Translations under genes and position numbers: made by a program
The notes under the pieces: generated by a model
Databases searched by the model: none
What the model was told of the DNA's origin: nothing
Seen by the model: only the letters and a program-made list of their open reading frames with translations
Shown: positions 35,131-44,662 of the stretch, in pieces
Layout: every line of letters starts with the position of its first letter
How positions within the stretch are numbered: the first letter of the stretch is position 1
DNA from: Anaeromicropila herbilytica
GTDB lineage: Bacteria; Bacillota; Clostridia; Lachnospirales; Lachnospiraceae
NCBI RefSeq assembly: GCF_016591975.1
Contig: NZ_AP024169.1
Location: 1,474,001 to 1,538,000 of the forward strand
Length of the DNA stretch: 64,000 bases
Direction of reading: 5' to 3'

Positions 35131-37035
35131 CTATTTTTCAATCATTAGATTAGCAACACCAACATTTTTGAATATAATTTTTGGATTACAATTGTGTGCA
35201 CATCGGCGTCTCTTGGAAGGACATATTTTAAGAAGATAAGTTCCTTCAAAAGGTACTTCGAAGTTAAAATAGCCAAAATTACATATCTTTATACAATATA
35301 AAAGAATAATGTCATGTTTACATACGGAGTACAGCATTACATCCCATTCATGTGAACTTCGGCAATTACAACCCCAGACTGATCCGAGAATAATACCTGA
35401 TTGTATAAAGCAATCCTGATGCTTTACTAAGAAGGTTGATCTCGAAATGGAGATAGGTACAGGATAAGGAACTGCAACATACTGAGTCTCGGCTTCTGGA
35501 CAGGTAGGGCATTCAGGACATACAGGGCATTGTGGACAAGGCTCCTGTTCAGGACAAGAAGGACAAGGAGGAACCTCAGGGCAGGTAGGACAAACTGGAA
35601 CTTCAGGACAAATTGGGCATGTGGTAGGCTCTGGAATCTCAGGGCAAATAGGGCATACAGTAGGTTCTGGAATACTCGGACATATTGGGCAGTCTGGACA
35701 AGGTGGAATTTCAGGGCAGGTAGGACAAGGCGCCGTTTCAGGACAGGTAGGACAAGGTATCTGTTCGGGACAAGTAGGAGCTTCAGGGCAGGTAGGACAA
35801 GGTAGCGCTTCGGGACAAGTAGGAACCTCTGGACATGAAGGACAAGTGGCCTCAGGTTGCTGTGCAGTAGGAACTGGTGCAGGCATTTCTATCTGATTAG
35901 GTACAGGTGTTGGAGCAGGCATTACTTGAGGAGCAATCTCTTGAACTGGTGAAGGAGAAGGAAGTGGAGTAGTTATTGTAGCAGGCATCTGTTCTGGCAT
36001 AGTTTCTGTGCCACATAGAACATTTCCTACAAAAGGGTACATATGAAATTCAAATCCACTATTCGCATTCACAGCAAAGGCTCCTAAAGCTGCATTGCCA
36101 CTAACGTGGCCTCCAGTTGGATGACCATGGAAAGTTGCTTGTGGTGCTAGAATACTTCCCCATATATCAGCAGGTACTTCCATGTGGATATCTGTAGCAT
36201 CTTCAAATACATATAAAATATGATTTGCATGAGCTTCATCACCATATAATCCATATTGCAGATGAGCATGATTACCTGAACGTATACGAATGATTGCAAT
36301 GCTGCCATCTGGTATGTCAACTCGTAAGCCTTTGTTTAGTAAACCATTTGGACTTACATCAACAAGAAATACATTTTGTCTAGGATCGTTTCCACGAAGT
36401 ATCCATTCGTGATAATTATCGATGGTAGATCCGTTTACAGGTAATTGCTCAATACAATTTTTATAATCTGTCATACTTCGGTATGCATTTTGGAAAAAGG
36501 AAGAAAGATCAGCTCGTATTCTTGTTGGGCTAATAACACGAGGTGTATCATAGCTTGGAATGAGATAATGATCGCCTTTATCGCTTGGTGTCCAATATGG
36601 ACTTCCATTCTCTGAATAGTATAAATACTTTAATTCATCCATTTGGTTATTCATATGATCCTTGCCAATTAAGTAAGTACTCCCATTTGCAGCTTGAAAT
36701 CTACCACCAGTTACTGCATGACCTACCACAACTAATGGTCCATTCATGGAGACATTTCCTCCAATTAAGTATCTTACTAAGTCAGGTGAGTATTCAATGT
36801 TAACGTGACCATTTTTTCTTTCAAAGCCAACACTTAAACCTCTTGGGCTGTAGAAACTACCTCCGATAGCAATAGGACCTTCTACGTCCACGATATTATT
36901 TGCATCGCCAAATACAAATAGATTCATGGAAGAAGCACTTCCAAAAGGTTGACCTAAAGTATCTTCCCAATTGATATCATCATAAGGTATTCCAACATTT
37001 AATATTGGTTCATTTTCATATATATTAGTATCCAT
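35131..37035 (-). CDS. Choice-of-anchor-A domain protein with Cys-Pro repeat region
   Basis: 634 residues. Residues about 30-350 form a choice-of-anchor-A type beta-rich domain (LFVFGDANNIVDVEGPIAIGG, WGSILAPQATFHG), known from surface proteins and adhesins. A Pro-rich linker leads to residues 392-513, which contain 26 Cys-Pro dipeptides in the pattern CPxCPE. A further Cys-rich domain ends the protein. There is no signal peptide, LPXTG or transmembrane anchor. Cross-linked coats of spores are rich in such cysteine repeats, and the neighbour at 37220 is a sporulation-type deacetylase, so a spore-surface protein is a reasonable inference. Confidence 0.7.
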   Translation of the reverse strand: MDTNIYENEPILNVGIPYDDINWEDTLGQPFGSASSMNLFVFGDANNIVDVEGPIAIGGSFYSPRGLSVGFERKNGHVNIEYSPDLVRYLIGGNVSMNGPLVVVGHAVTGGRFQAANGSTYLIGKDHMNNQMDELKYLYYSENGSPYWTPSDKGDHYLIPSYDTPRVISPTRIRADLSSFFQNAYRSMTDYKNCIEQLPVNGSTIDNYHEWILRGNDPRQNVFLVDVSPNGLLNKGLRVDIPDGSIAIIRIRSGNHAHLQYGLYGDEAHANHILYVFEDATDIHMEVPADIWGSILAPQATFHGHPTGGHVSGNAALGAFAVNANSGFEFHMYPFVGNVLCGTETMPEQMPATITTPLPSPSPVQEIAPQVMPAPTPVPNQIEMPAPVPTAQQPEATCPSCPEVPTCPEALPCPTCPEAPTCPEQIPCPTCPETAPCPTCPEIPPCPDCPICPSIPEPTVCPICPEIPEPTTCPICPEVPVCPTCPEVPPCPSCPEQEPCPQCPVCPECPTCPEAETQYVAVPYPVPISISRSTFLVKHQDCFIQSGIILGSVWGCNCRSSHEWDVMLYSVCKHDIILLYCIKICNFGYFNFEVPFEGTYLLKICPSKRRRCAHNCNPKIIFKNVGVANLMIEK

Positions 37036-37219
37036 ATAGATTTGTAAACCACCTTAAATTACAATATTGTTTTCCTAATTATTTTATTCGTAAAGAGCGT
37101 ACTTGTGCAAAGAATGTGAGAGTTCTTTGTGGTTAAGATGTGATATAACTACTCTTTGGGTAATATTTCCCCTAACATCTACATATGTTTTACTAATGAA
37201 ATTATAGTATGGGTGCTTT

Positions 37220-38002
37220 ATGAATTATCAAGAAGAAAAAGACAAAATTACATTATTTACTAAAATAGGGATTATCGTATTGAGTTTTGTTGCATTAATC
37301 ATTGTAGGAATTCAAGTAATCCCTGATGTAATATCCGTTAGTTCCACAAGTGGAAAGAGAGAGCTTCCTATTTACTGCGTAAACTGCCCAGATAAGAAGG
37401 TTGCATTAAGCTTTGATGCAGCTTGGGGTAATGAAGACACGCAAACAATTCTTTCCATCCTAGCAAAATATAACGTACATGTTACTTTCTTTATGACTGG
37501 TGGTTGGATAGCAAAATATCCAGACGATGTAAAGGCAATAGCAGCTGCTGGCCACGACCTTGGAAATCACAGTGAGAATCATAAGCAGATGTCACAGTTA
37601 AGTAAAGAAGAATGTATCAAGGAACTTATGGGACCACATGATAAGGTAAAGGCATTAACAGGAGTTGATATGCAATTATTCAGGCCTCCTTATGGGGATT
37701 ATAACAATACCTTAATTGAGGCAACAAAGGAATGTAATTATCATTGCATTCAATGGGATGTTGATAGCCTAGATTGGAAAGATTACGGTGCAGACAGTAT
37801 TGTAAAAACAGTCGTTAATCACAAGCATCTTGGTAATGGTTCAATTATCTTAATGCATAATGGAGCAAAATTCACTAAAGATGCATTGCCAGCAGTTATT
37901 GAAGGTTTACAGAATAAAGGATATGAGATTGTTCCAATCTCTGAGCTTATCTATAAAGATAATTATTATATGGACCATGAAGGAAGACAATTTCAGAAAT
38001 AG
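37220..38002 (+). CDS. Polysaccharide deacetylase, PdaB-like
   Basis: 260 residues. N-terminal membrane anchor (about 12-36), then a NodB-homology domain: motif 1 SFDAAWG with the catalytic Asp, motif 2 GNHSENH with the metal-binding His pair, motif 3 RPPYGDY, and motif 5 LMHN. The DAAWG form in place of DDG is that of the PdaB/CDA family linked to spore cortex or peptidoglycan deacetylation. Expected to remove N-acetyl groups outside the membrane. Confidence 0.85.
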   Translation: MNYQEEKDKITLFTKIGIIVLSFVALIIVGIQVIPDVISVSSTSGKRELPIYCVNCPDKKVALSFDAAWGNEDTQTILSILAKYNVHVTFFMTGGWIAKYPDDVKAIAAAGHDLGNHSENHKQMSQLSKEECIKELMGPHDKVKALTGVDMQLFRPPYGDYNNTLIEATKECNYHCIQWDVDSLDWKDYGADSIVKTVVNHKHLGNGSIILMHNGAKFTKDALPAVIEGLQNKGYEIVPISELIYKDNYYMDHEGRQFQK

Positions 38003-38096
38003 AGTGTAAAAACCTATTGAGATACTATTTAAAATGCCGTATAATGGTTTTTATGAATTTATTATGCAAAAAACGACATTTGGGAGGCAATATAAC

Positions 38097-39482
38097 ATGA
38101 AGAGTAAGAATGCATGGGAAAAATATGATGAAAAGCAACAAGTAGAAGTAATGTCTTTTAGTGAAGGATATAAACAATTTATATCAGATTGTAAAACAGA
38201 ACGTGAATGTATCACAGATGTAATTGCAAAAGCAGAAGCAAAAGGATTTAGGAATCTAGAGAAATTAATTAAGAATAAAGAATCTCTTAATCCTGGAGAT
38301 AAAGTTTATGCAAATAATATGGGCAAATCCATTGCACTATTTGTAATCGGTAAAAAAGGTATTGAAGAAGGATTTAATATTTTAGGTGCTCACGTAGATT
38401 CACCAAGACTTGATTTGAAACAAAATCCATTATATGAAGAGGAAGAATTAGCATTACTTGATACTCATTATTATGGTGGAATTAAGAAATATCAATGGGT
38501 TACAATACCATTAGCACTTCATGGTGTTGTAGTAAAAAAAGATGGAACATTAATCAATGTATCAATCGGTGAAAAAGAAGATGAACCAGTAGTTGGTATC
38601 TCTGATTTATTAATTCATTTATCTGCAACACAAATGGATAAAAAGGCAAGTAAGGTAATTGAAGGGGAAGACTTAAATATATTAGTTGGAAGTATTCCTT
38701 TCGGTACAGATGAAAAAGAAAAAGAAAAAGTGAAAGCAAATGTTCTTCGTATATTAAAAGAAAAATATGATTTTGAAGAAGAAGATTTCTTATCTGCAGA
38801 GATCGAAGTTGTTCCAGCAGGTAAAGCACGTGATTATGGTTTAGATAGAAGTATGATTATGGGATATGGGCATGACGATAGAATCTGTGCTTATACATCA
38901 CTTATGGCTATCTTTGAAGTGAAAGTTCCAGAAAAGACATCAGTATGTTTGTTAGTTGACAAAGAAGAAATCGGAAGTGTTGGTGCAACTGGTATGAAAT
39001 CAAGATTCTTTGAAAATACTGTTGCAGAAATCTTAGATTTAAGATCAGAATATTCAGAACTTAAAGTTAGAAGAGCCCTAAAGAATTCCAAAATGCTATC
39101 TGCAGATGTTAGTGCAGCTTTTGATCCAAACTTCGCAGGAGTTATGGAGAAAAAGAATGCAGCTTACTTTGGTCACGGTCTTGTATTCAATAAATATACT
39201 GGTGCTAGAGGAAAATCAGGATCTAATGATGCAAATCCAGAATTTATTGCTGAGATTCGTAGAATAATGGATGATAATAATGTTACCTTCCAAACAGCCG
39301 AACTTGGTAAAGTAGATCAAGGTGGCGGTGGTACTATCGCATACATATTAGCTGAATATGATATGGAAGTAATCGATTGTGGTATTGCACTACATAACAT
39401 GCATGCTCCTTGGGAAGTTGCAAGTAAAGTAGACATTTATGAAGCGAAGCGTGGATATCAAGCATTTCTTTTAGAAGCTTAG
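38097..39482 (+). CDS. M18 family aminopeptidase
   Basis: The ATG at 38097 with GGGAGG 8 bases upstream is chosen over 38034; 461 residues. Zinc-ligand regions typical of M18: GAHVDSPRLDLK, GYGHDDR, DKEEIGSVGATG and the C-terminal H-x-MHAPWE segment. Cytosolic metallo-aminopeptidase acting on acidic or other N-terminal residues; related Lachnospiraceae genes are annotated as aspartyl aminopeptidase. Followed by a terminator. Confidence 0.9.
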   Translation: MKSKNAWEKYDEKQQVEVMSFSEGYKQFISDCKTERECITDVIAKAEAKGFRNLEKLIKNKESLNPGDKVYANNMGKSIALFVIGKKGIEEGFNILGAHVDSPRLDLKQNPLYEEEELALLDTHYYGGIKKYQWVTIPLALHGVVVKKDGTLINVSIGEKEDEPVVGISDLLIHLSATQMDKKASKVIEGEDLNILVGSIPFGTDEKEKEKVKANVLRILKEKYDFEEEDFLSAEIEVVPAGKARDYGLDRSMIMGYGHDDRICAYTSLMAIFEVKVPEKTSVCLLVDKEEIGSVGATGMKSRFFENTVAEILDLRSEYSELKVRRALKNSKMLSADVSAAFDPNFAGVMEKKNAAYFGHGLVFNKYTGARGKSGSNDANPEFIAEIRRIMDDNNVTFQTAELGKVDQGGGGTIAYILAEYDMEVIDCGIALHNMHAPWEVASKVDIYEAKRGYQAFLLEA

Positions 39483-39602
39483 TTCATCTACTATTGATGA
39501 AAGAAGAATAGAGTATATTCAGATAGCATAAGCTAAGAATTAGAATGTTTTAGATACATGTGATTCTAGAGCGGCTAATGGCCATAAGGGAGTAAGTGTT
39601 AA

Positions 39603-39639
39603 AATGGTGTCGCTTTATTAAAAGGCTACACCATTTTTT
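39603..39639 (+). terminator. Terminator after the M18 aminopeptidase gene
   Basis: AATGGTGT (39603-39610) pairs with ACACCATT (39628-39635), followed by T6. Confidence 0.8.
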
Positions 39640-39728
39640 AACAAACCTTAATAGGGATATGCTTAATTGCTATTAAGTTATAAAATCTAGTTTTATATAT
39701 AGAATAATTGAAAAAAGGAATGTAACTA

Positions 39729-39780
39729 TTCAGTTGCTATACGAAATAGTGAAATACTTAGTTTTTCTACAGCGACTGAA
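39729..39780 (+). repeat. Leader inverted repeat before the asparaginase gene
   Basis: 39729-39738 pairs with 39771-39780 as a 10-bp stem with one wobble; the ribosome binding site starts 8 bases after it. Confidence 0.45.
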
Positions 39781-39803
39781 CAGTCATGAAGGAATCAAGA
39801 AAT

Positions 39804-40802
39804 ATGCCAAATAAAATACTTATGATTACAACAGGTGGAACAATAGCCTCTGAAAGTACGGAGGAAGGATTAGCTCCTGTCAAATCGAGTCATTCACTTG
39901 ATAAAGTGATAAATAATATTTCAAATGACTATGAAATTACAACGCTTGATTTATTTCAATTAGATAGTTCCAATATTCAGCCAGAAGAGTGGAAACAAAT
40001 TGCTGGTTGTATTAGTGAAGAATATAAGAAATATGACGGAGTTGTATTAACACATGGAACGGATACCTTAGCCTATACAGCTGCCGCATTATCCTTTATG
40101 CTTCGAAATATTCCGATACCTGTTGTGCTCACAGGCTCACAGCTTCCAATTAATCATCCCTTAACGGATGGGATAGATAACATGAGATTAGCATTTACGA
40201 TGGCAAGTATGAAAAAGCCAGGAGTATATATTGCATTTGATCATAAAGTAATCTTGGGTACTAGAGGAGTAAAGGTAAGGACAAAAGGATTTGATGCATT
40301 TGAAAGCGTGAATTATCCTTATGTTGCCATAGTTGATGGAAGTGGATTTCGAATTAATGAACTAGCTATTCCGAATGTAGGCGGTAATTTTTCGTTAGAA
40401 AGTAATGTCTCAGAAGATGTATTTTTGATAAAATTAACACCGGGCATACGTCCTGAGATTTTTGATATGTTATCGCAGATGAAGTATAAAGGCATTGTTA
40501 TTGAGGCTTTTGGACTTGGTGGAATTCATTTTATACGTAGAAATTTAGTTGAGAAACTTGAGAGCATGGTGAAAAGTGGAATCGCTATCGTAGTAGTTAG
40601 CCAATGTTTATATGAAAATAGTGATTTTTCTATTTATCAAGCAGGACAGAAAGCACTATTAGCTGGTGTTATCGAAGGAAATGATATGACAACAGAGGCA
40701 GCAGTTTCCAAATTAATGTGGGCTTTGGCAAAAACAAATGATGTAAAAGTAGTAAGAAAAATATTTGAGACAAGTTATTTTAATGAAATTACCAAAAAAT
40801 AA
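39804..40802 (+). CDS. ansA: L-asparaginase
   Basis: The ATG at 39804, with AAGGA about 12 bases upstream, is preferred to 39786, giving 332 residues. The N-terminal TTGGTIAS supplies the nucleophile (Thr13), and THGTDTLAYTA supplies the second catalytic Thr-Asp pair with a downstream Lys expected. Length and absence of a signal peptide fit the cytosolic type I enzyme that turns asparagine into aspartate and ammonia. A peptidase gene 63 bases downstream suggests a shared role in amino-acid recycling. Confidence 0.9.
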   Translation: MPNKILMITTGGTIASESTEEGLAPVKSSHSLDKVINNISNDYEITTLDLFQLDSSNIQPEEWKQIAGCISEEYKKYDGVVLTHGTDTLAYTAAALSFMLRNIPIPVVLTGSQLPINHPLTDGIDNMRLAFTMASMKKPGVYIAFDHKVILGTRGVKVRTKGFDAFESVNYPYVAIVDGSGFRINELAIPNVGGNFSLESNVSEDVFLIKLTPGIRPEIFDMLSQMKYKGIVIEAFGLGGIHFIRRNLVEKLESMVKSGIAIVVVSQCLYENSDFSIYQAGQKALLAGVIEGNDMTTEAAVSKLMWALAKTNDVKVVRKIFETSYFNEITKK

Positions 40803-40865
40803 TATAATGATTTTAAGGCAGATTGCCGAAAAAAGATATAAAGAACGGGAAAGGTGCATAATAAA

Positions 40866-41930
40866 ATGGAGAATAAGAAAAAAGTAATTGAAGTATTAGA
40901 TAAGTTAGGATTAGATGCAGTATTAGTTTCGGACGGATATAATATGCGCTATTTAAGTGGTTTTTCAGGAGAAACAGGTTATTTATTTATTTCAAGAAAT
41001 AAATCTGTAATTATCACAGACTTTAGATATACTATACAAGCAAAATCAGAATCAAAGGATTTTGAAGTAGTTGAGATTTCTAAAGGATATATGGAGCCAA
41101 TCAATGAGCTAATAGCTTCTGAACAAGTAAAGACATTAGGATTTGAAGATGGATCTATGATTCATCGTTCTTTTAGTGGATTAAAAGAAAAATTACATGT
41201 AGAAAAATTAGTTCCAGTTAACGAAGAATTAAATGATCTTAGAATTATTAAAACACCTTACGAATTAGAATGTATTAGAAAAGCAGAAGAGATTGGCGAT
41301 ATCGCATTCTCTAAAATTCTAGATATCATTAAACCAGGCATGACAGAGCTTGAAGTTGCTGCACATATCGAATTCTTAATGAAAACAAATGGTGCAGACA
41401 AATTAAGTTTTGATACAATTGCATGCTCTGGCATTAATACTTCCATGCCACATGCAACACCATCGAACAAAAAGATTGAAAATGGTGATTTCTTAACTAT
41501 GGATTTTGGTTGTAAATATAACGGTTATTGTTCTGATATGACAAGAACGATTGTTGTTGGAAAAGCAAGCGATGAACAAAAGAAAGTCTACAATACAGTA
41601 TTAGAAGCACAATTAGCTGCCCTAGATTATATAAAAGCTGGATATCAAGGTAAAGAAATTGATAAAGTAGCTAGAGATATTATCTATAAAGCAGGTTATG
41701 AAGGATGCTTTGGTCATGGATTAGGACACAGTGTTGGTCTATTTATTCATGAAAGTCCAAGATTATCACCAACAGAAGAAAAGGTGATCAGGGCTTGTAT
41801 GACAGAAACAGTAGAACCAGGTATCTATATTGAAGGCTTTGGTGGGGTGCGTATAGAAGATTTAGTTCAAGTAACCGAAGATGGACATATCAATTTTACG
41901 AAGTCTGATAAGAAATTAATTGAATTATAA
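40866..41930 (+). CDS. M24 family Xaa-Pro aminopeptidase
   Basis: The ATG at 40866 is preferred to a GTG at 40854; 354 residues. An N-terminal creatinase-like domain is followed by the pita-bread M24 domain with its five metal ligands: two Asp in MDFGCKYNGYCSDMTRT, His in FGHGLGHSVG, Glu in TVEPG and Glu in VRIEDL. Cleaves N-terminal residues before proline. Cytosolic. It lies between the asparaginase gene and a small unknown gene in the same direction. Confidence 0.9.
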   Translation: MENKKKVIEVLDKLGLDAVLVSDGYNMRYLSGFSGETGYLFISRNKSVIITDFRYTIQAKSESKDFEVVEISKGYMEPINELIASEQVKTLGFEDGSMIHRSFSGLKEKLHVEKLVPVNEELNDLRIIKTPYELECIRKAEEIGDIAFSKILDIIKPGMTELEVAAHIEFLMKTNGADKLSFDTIACSGINTSMPHATPSNKKIENGDFLTMDFGCKYNGYCSDMTRTIVVGKASDEQKKVYNTVLEAQLAALDYIKAGYQGKEIDKVARDIIYKAGYEGCFGHGLGHSVGLFIHESPRLSPTEEKVIRACMTETVEPGIYIEGFGGVRIEDLVQVTEDGHINFTKSDKKLIEL

Positions 41931-41971
41931 TTGTAACAATTAGTCGCTTATGGTGGCGGATGGGGGTTTAT

Positions 41972-42415
41972 ATGGATATTAGTCAAAAGATAAACATCAG
42001 TGCTGATACTTTTAAAGGTCTACAGGATGAACTTGCAAAGATGATAAATCAAGTATTTGAAGAATTGAGTACAAAGGAATATCAAGATTGGTTCGTTTAC
42101 TTTATAGAGCAGAATAACGGGTCGATAAAAGTAAAAGAATATCTTGCTGAGAATACTAGATTGTCAGACAAAGAATATCATAATATACGTGTTATGTTTG
42201 ATTTGCCAGAGTTTGTTGATAAATTAAGTACAGACCAAAGGATACCAAATGGTAGTTGGAGAATTAATGAAGTAATGAATTATAATATTAAAATCTTGGA
42301 TAATTATTACAACTTAGTGGTACAAAAAAAAGATTCTGTAAATGAGGTTATAATACAGTCAATCAAGTCAGCTCCAATTTGTGTGAGCATACCGTTTAAT
42401 AGTTATGATACATAA
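41972..42415 (+). CDS. Hypothetical protein
   Basis: 147 residues from ATG 41972, which has GGGGG 7 bases upstream; an in-frame ATG lies at 41960. Mostly helical and acidic, no membrane segment, no recognised motif. It follows the aminopeptidase gene after 41 bases and is likely cotranscribed. Function unknown. Confidence 0.55.
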   Translation: MDISQKINISADTFKGLQDELAKMINQVFEELSTKEYQDWFVYFIEQNNGSIKVKEYLAENTRLSDKEYHNIRVMFDLPEFVDKLSTDQRIPNGSWRINEVMNYNIKILDNYYNLVVQKKDSVNEVIIQSIKSAPICVSIPFNSYDT

Positions 42416-42444
42416 TGATTATTTGATCTAATATATAAAATTTA

Positions 42445-42473
42445 TTGACAAAGATATTTAAGACTGTTATTAT
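42445..42473 (+). promoter_or_regulatory. Strong promoter of the glnA leader
   Basis: TTGACA at 42445-42450, 17-base spacer, extended -10 TGTTATTAT ending at 42473. The predicted start is near 42480, only a few bases before the terminator hairpin. Confidence 0.8.
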
Positions 42474-42487
42474 TTACTACATCAAGG

Positions 42488-42529
42488 GCAAGGAAGTTCT
42501 CGTTTTGAAGAGTGTTCCTTGCTTTTTTT
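42488..42529 (+). terminator. Promoter-proximal terminator, likely glnA attenuator
   Basis: GCAAGGAA (42488-42495) pairs with TTCCTTGC (42515-42522), followed by T7. It can end read-through from the upstream gene, but because a strong promoter lies just before it, it should also stop transcripts heading for glnA. Confidence 0.8.
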
Positions 42530-42555
42530 ATTTTATTTATAAAATAATAATATAC

Positions 42556-42599
42556 TTTGTGAAAACTTTTTCTTAGAAAATAAGTTCTAATTTCACAAA
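42556..42599 (+). repeat. Nested palindrome in the glnA leader
   Basis: TTTGTGAAA (42556-42564) is inverted at 42591-42599 and encloses the palindrome TTAGAA-N6-TTCTAA (42573-42590). Could be an operator or an antiterminator-like leader structure. Confidence 0.5.
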
Positions 42600-42664
42600 A
42601 CTAGTGCATAATAGTTAGTATTGCATATTATTTACAAAATTTATATCAAAGGGAGAGAAGAAAG

Positions 42665-43996
42665 ATGGGTAAGTATACAAAACAAGACATCATGAATCTA
42701 GTTGAGGAGAATGACGTTGAATTTATTCGTTTACAATTTACAGATATATTTGGAACACTAAAAAATGTTGCTATTACAGCAAGTCAATTGCAAAAAGCTA
42801 TGGATAATAAATGTATGTTTGATGGATCTTCCATTGAGGGATTTGTAAGAATTGAAGAGTCAGATATGTATCTATATCCAGATCTTGATACCTTTGAGAT
42901 GTTTCCTTGGAGACCACAACAAGGGAAAGTTGCTAGATTAATCTGTGATGTTTACCGTCCAGATGGTACTCCTTTTGAAGGAGATCCAAGATATATTTTG
43001 AAAAAAGTATTAAAAGAAGCGAGCGATATGGGATATACGTTCAAAGTTGGGCCAGAATGCGAATTCTTTTTATTCCATACGGATGATAATGGAGCGCCAA
43101 CAACAACAACTCATGAAAAAGGTGGATATTTTGATCTAGGTCCTTTGGATTTAGGTGAAAATGCTAGACGTGATATGATTTTGGTACTAGAAGAAATGGG
43201 ATTTGAGATTGAAGCATCACATCATGAAGTTGCTCCAGCACAACATGAGATTGATTTTAAATATGAAGATGCGCTTAAAACAGCAGATAATATCATGACA
43301 TTTAAGTTGGTTGTTCGTACAATTGCAAAACGTCATGGTTTGCATGCAACATTTATGCCAAAACCTAAGTTTGGTATAAATGGTTCGGGAATGCATGTAA
43401 ATATGTCTCTTTCAAAAGATGGTAAAAATATATTTGACGATCCAAATGGTGAATTAGGTTTAAGTGAAGATGCATATCATTTCATTGCAGGACTTATGAA
43501 GCATATTCAAGGAATGGCTGCAATCACAAACCCTCTTGTTAATTCTTATAAGAGATTGGTCCCAGGCTATGAAGCACCAGTATATGTAGCATGGTCCGCT
43601 AAAAATAGAAGTCCATTAATCCGTATTCCTGCATCAAGAGGAGCATCATCAAGAATCGAACTTAGATGTCCAGATCCAGCAGCAAATCCATATTTAACAT
43701 TGGCTGTATGTCTTGCAGCAGGTCTTGATGGTATTAAGAATAAGTTAACACCACCTAAGAGTGTTGATATGAATATTTTCACAATGACCAAAGAAGAAAA
43801 AGAAACAGCAGGAATTACAAGTTTACCTGGAAGTTTAGAAGAAGCAATTAATGCCTTAGAGGCTGATCCTTTTATTCTTAATGTACTAGGAGAACATTTA
43901 TCAACGAAATATGTGGAAGCTAAGAAAGATGAATGGGATGCTTATAGAACTCAGGTGACTGAATGGGAAGTGGATGAATATTTATATAAAATATAA
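42665..43996 (+). CDS. glnA: Glutamine synthetase, type I
   Basis: 443 residues, the usual length of the GSI-alpha form. The N-terminal beta-grasp contains MFDGSSIEGF; the catalytic domain contains GPECEFFLF, the ATP-binding region MPKPKFGINGSGMHVNMS (normally KPxxGxxGSGMHxH), and RIPASRGASSRIELR. No adenylylation-type C-terminal extension is evident, as expected for a Gram-positive enzyme controlled by feedback inhibition. Makes glutamine from glutamate, ammonia and ATP. An ANTAR regulator gene follows by 82 bases. Confidence 0.95.
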   Translation: MGKYTKQDIMNLVEENDVEFIRLQFTDIFGTLKNVAITASQLQKAMDNKCMFDGSSIEGFVRIEESDMYLYPDLDTFEMFPWRPQQGKVARLICDVYRPDGTPFEGDPRYILKKVLKEASDMGYTFKVGPECEFFLFHTDDNGAPTTTTHEKGGYFDLGPLDLGENARRDMILVLEEMGFEIEASHHEVAPAQHEIDFKYEDALKTADNIMTFKLVVRTIAKRHGLHATFMPKPKFGINGSGMHVNMSLSKDGKNIFDDPNGELGLSEDAYHFIAGLMKHIQGMAAITNPLVNSYKRLVPGYEAPVYVAWSAKNRSPLIRIPASRGASSRIELRCPDPAANPYLTLAVCLAAGLDGIKNKLTPPKSVDMNIFTMTKEEKETAGITSLPGSLEEAINALEADPFILNVLGEHLSTKYVEAKKDEWDAYRTQVTEWEVDEYLYKI

Positions 43997-44078
43997 TTAA
44001 CCTTCAAAGTAACACTTAGATTAAAAAATAAGTAAGCGATGCGATAATCGTTTATGTTACAATTGGAGGTGATCAGAC

Positions 44079-44630
44079 GTGGTTAATATTATTATAGCTT
44101 TTCCTAAAATCGAGGATGCTAAAAATATTCGAAATGTATTAGTAAGAAATTCGTTTGATGTAAGAGCCGTATGTACCACAGGAGCACAAGTTGTATCTCT
44201 TGCAAATGATCTTGATTCTGGAATTATTATATGTGGTTATAAATTGTCAGATATGCATTTTAGCCAATTACATGATTACCTTCCTAAGGGGTTTGAAATG
44301 CTACTTGTAGCATCCCAAGGTAAATGGGGAGATGTTTCTGGAAGTGGAATTGTATGCCTTGGAATGCCAATTAAAACGCAAGAATTATTGGATACCTTGC
44401 AGATGATGACTTATAATTATATAAGAAGAAAGAAAAAGGAAAAAGATAAACCCAAGAAACGGTCGCTGGAAGATAAAGCTACAATTGATAAGGCAAAATT
44501 AATTCTGATAGAACGAAATAACATGTCTGAAGATGAGGCACATCGGTATATACAAAAAACAAGTATGGATAGTGGTACCAATATGGTCGAAACAGCTGAG
44601 ATGATAATCAGCATGATGTATTTGGCTTAA
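44079..44630 (+). CDS. ANTAR-domain antitermination regulator (NasT/AmiR-like)
   Basis: GTG start with GGAGG 9 bases upstream; 183 residues. A receiver-like N-terminal domain without a convincing phospho-acceptor pattern is followed by a basic linker and a C-terminal ANTAR domain (about 130-182: KAKLILIERNNMSEDEAHRYIQKTSMDS). ANTAR proteins bind paired RNA hairpins with six-base loops and prevent premature termination. Placement after glnA and the terminator-bearing leaders of glnA and gltB suggest nitrogen control. Confidence 0.85.
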   Translation: MVNIIIAFPKIEDAKNIRNVLVRNSFDVRAVCTTGAQVVSLANDLDSGIIICGYKLSDMHFSQLHDYLPKGFEMLLVASQGKWGDVSGSGIVCLGMPIKTQELLDTLQMMTYNYIRRKKKEKDKPKKRSLEDKATIDKAKLILIERNNMSEDEAHRYIQKTSMDSGTNMVETAEMIISMMYLA

Positions 44631-44662
44631 TTATATAATCATATAGTTCATAAAACATATAG

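Larger units (their letters stand above)
39483..39803. other. Intergenic region before the asparaginase gene
   Basis: 321 bases, holding the terminator at 39603-39639 and the inverted repeat at 39729-39780. Nothing else is recognised. Confidence 0.5.

Noticed and set aside
35480..35900. Regularly spaced DNA repeats and long plus-strand open frames, which could suggest a CRISPR-like array or overlapping genes
   Set aside because: The repetition is the codon pattern of the CPxCPE region of the minus-strand gene; plus-strand frames are low-complexity shadows without ribosome binding sites.
42488..42529. Only a terminator for the upstream hypothetical gene
   Set aside because: A strong promoter lies between that gene and the hairpin, so it must also affect the glnA transcript; the dual role is kept.
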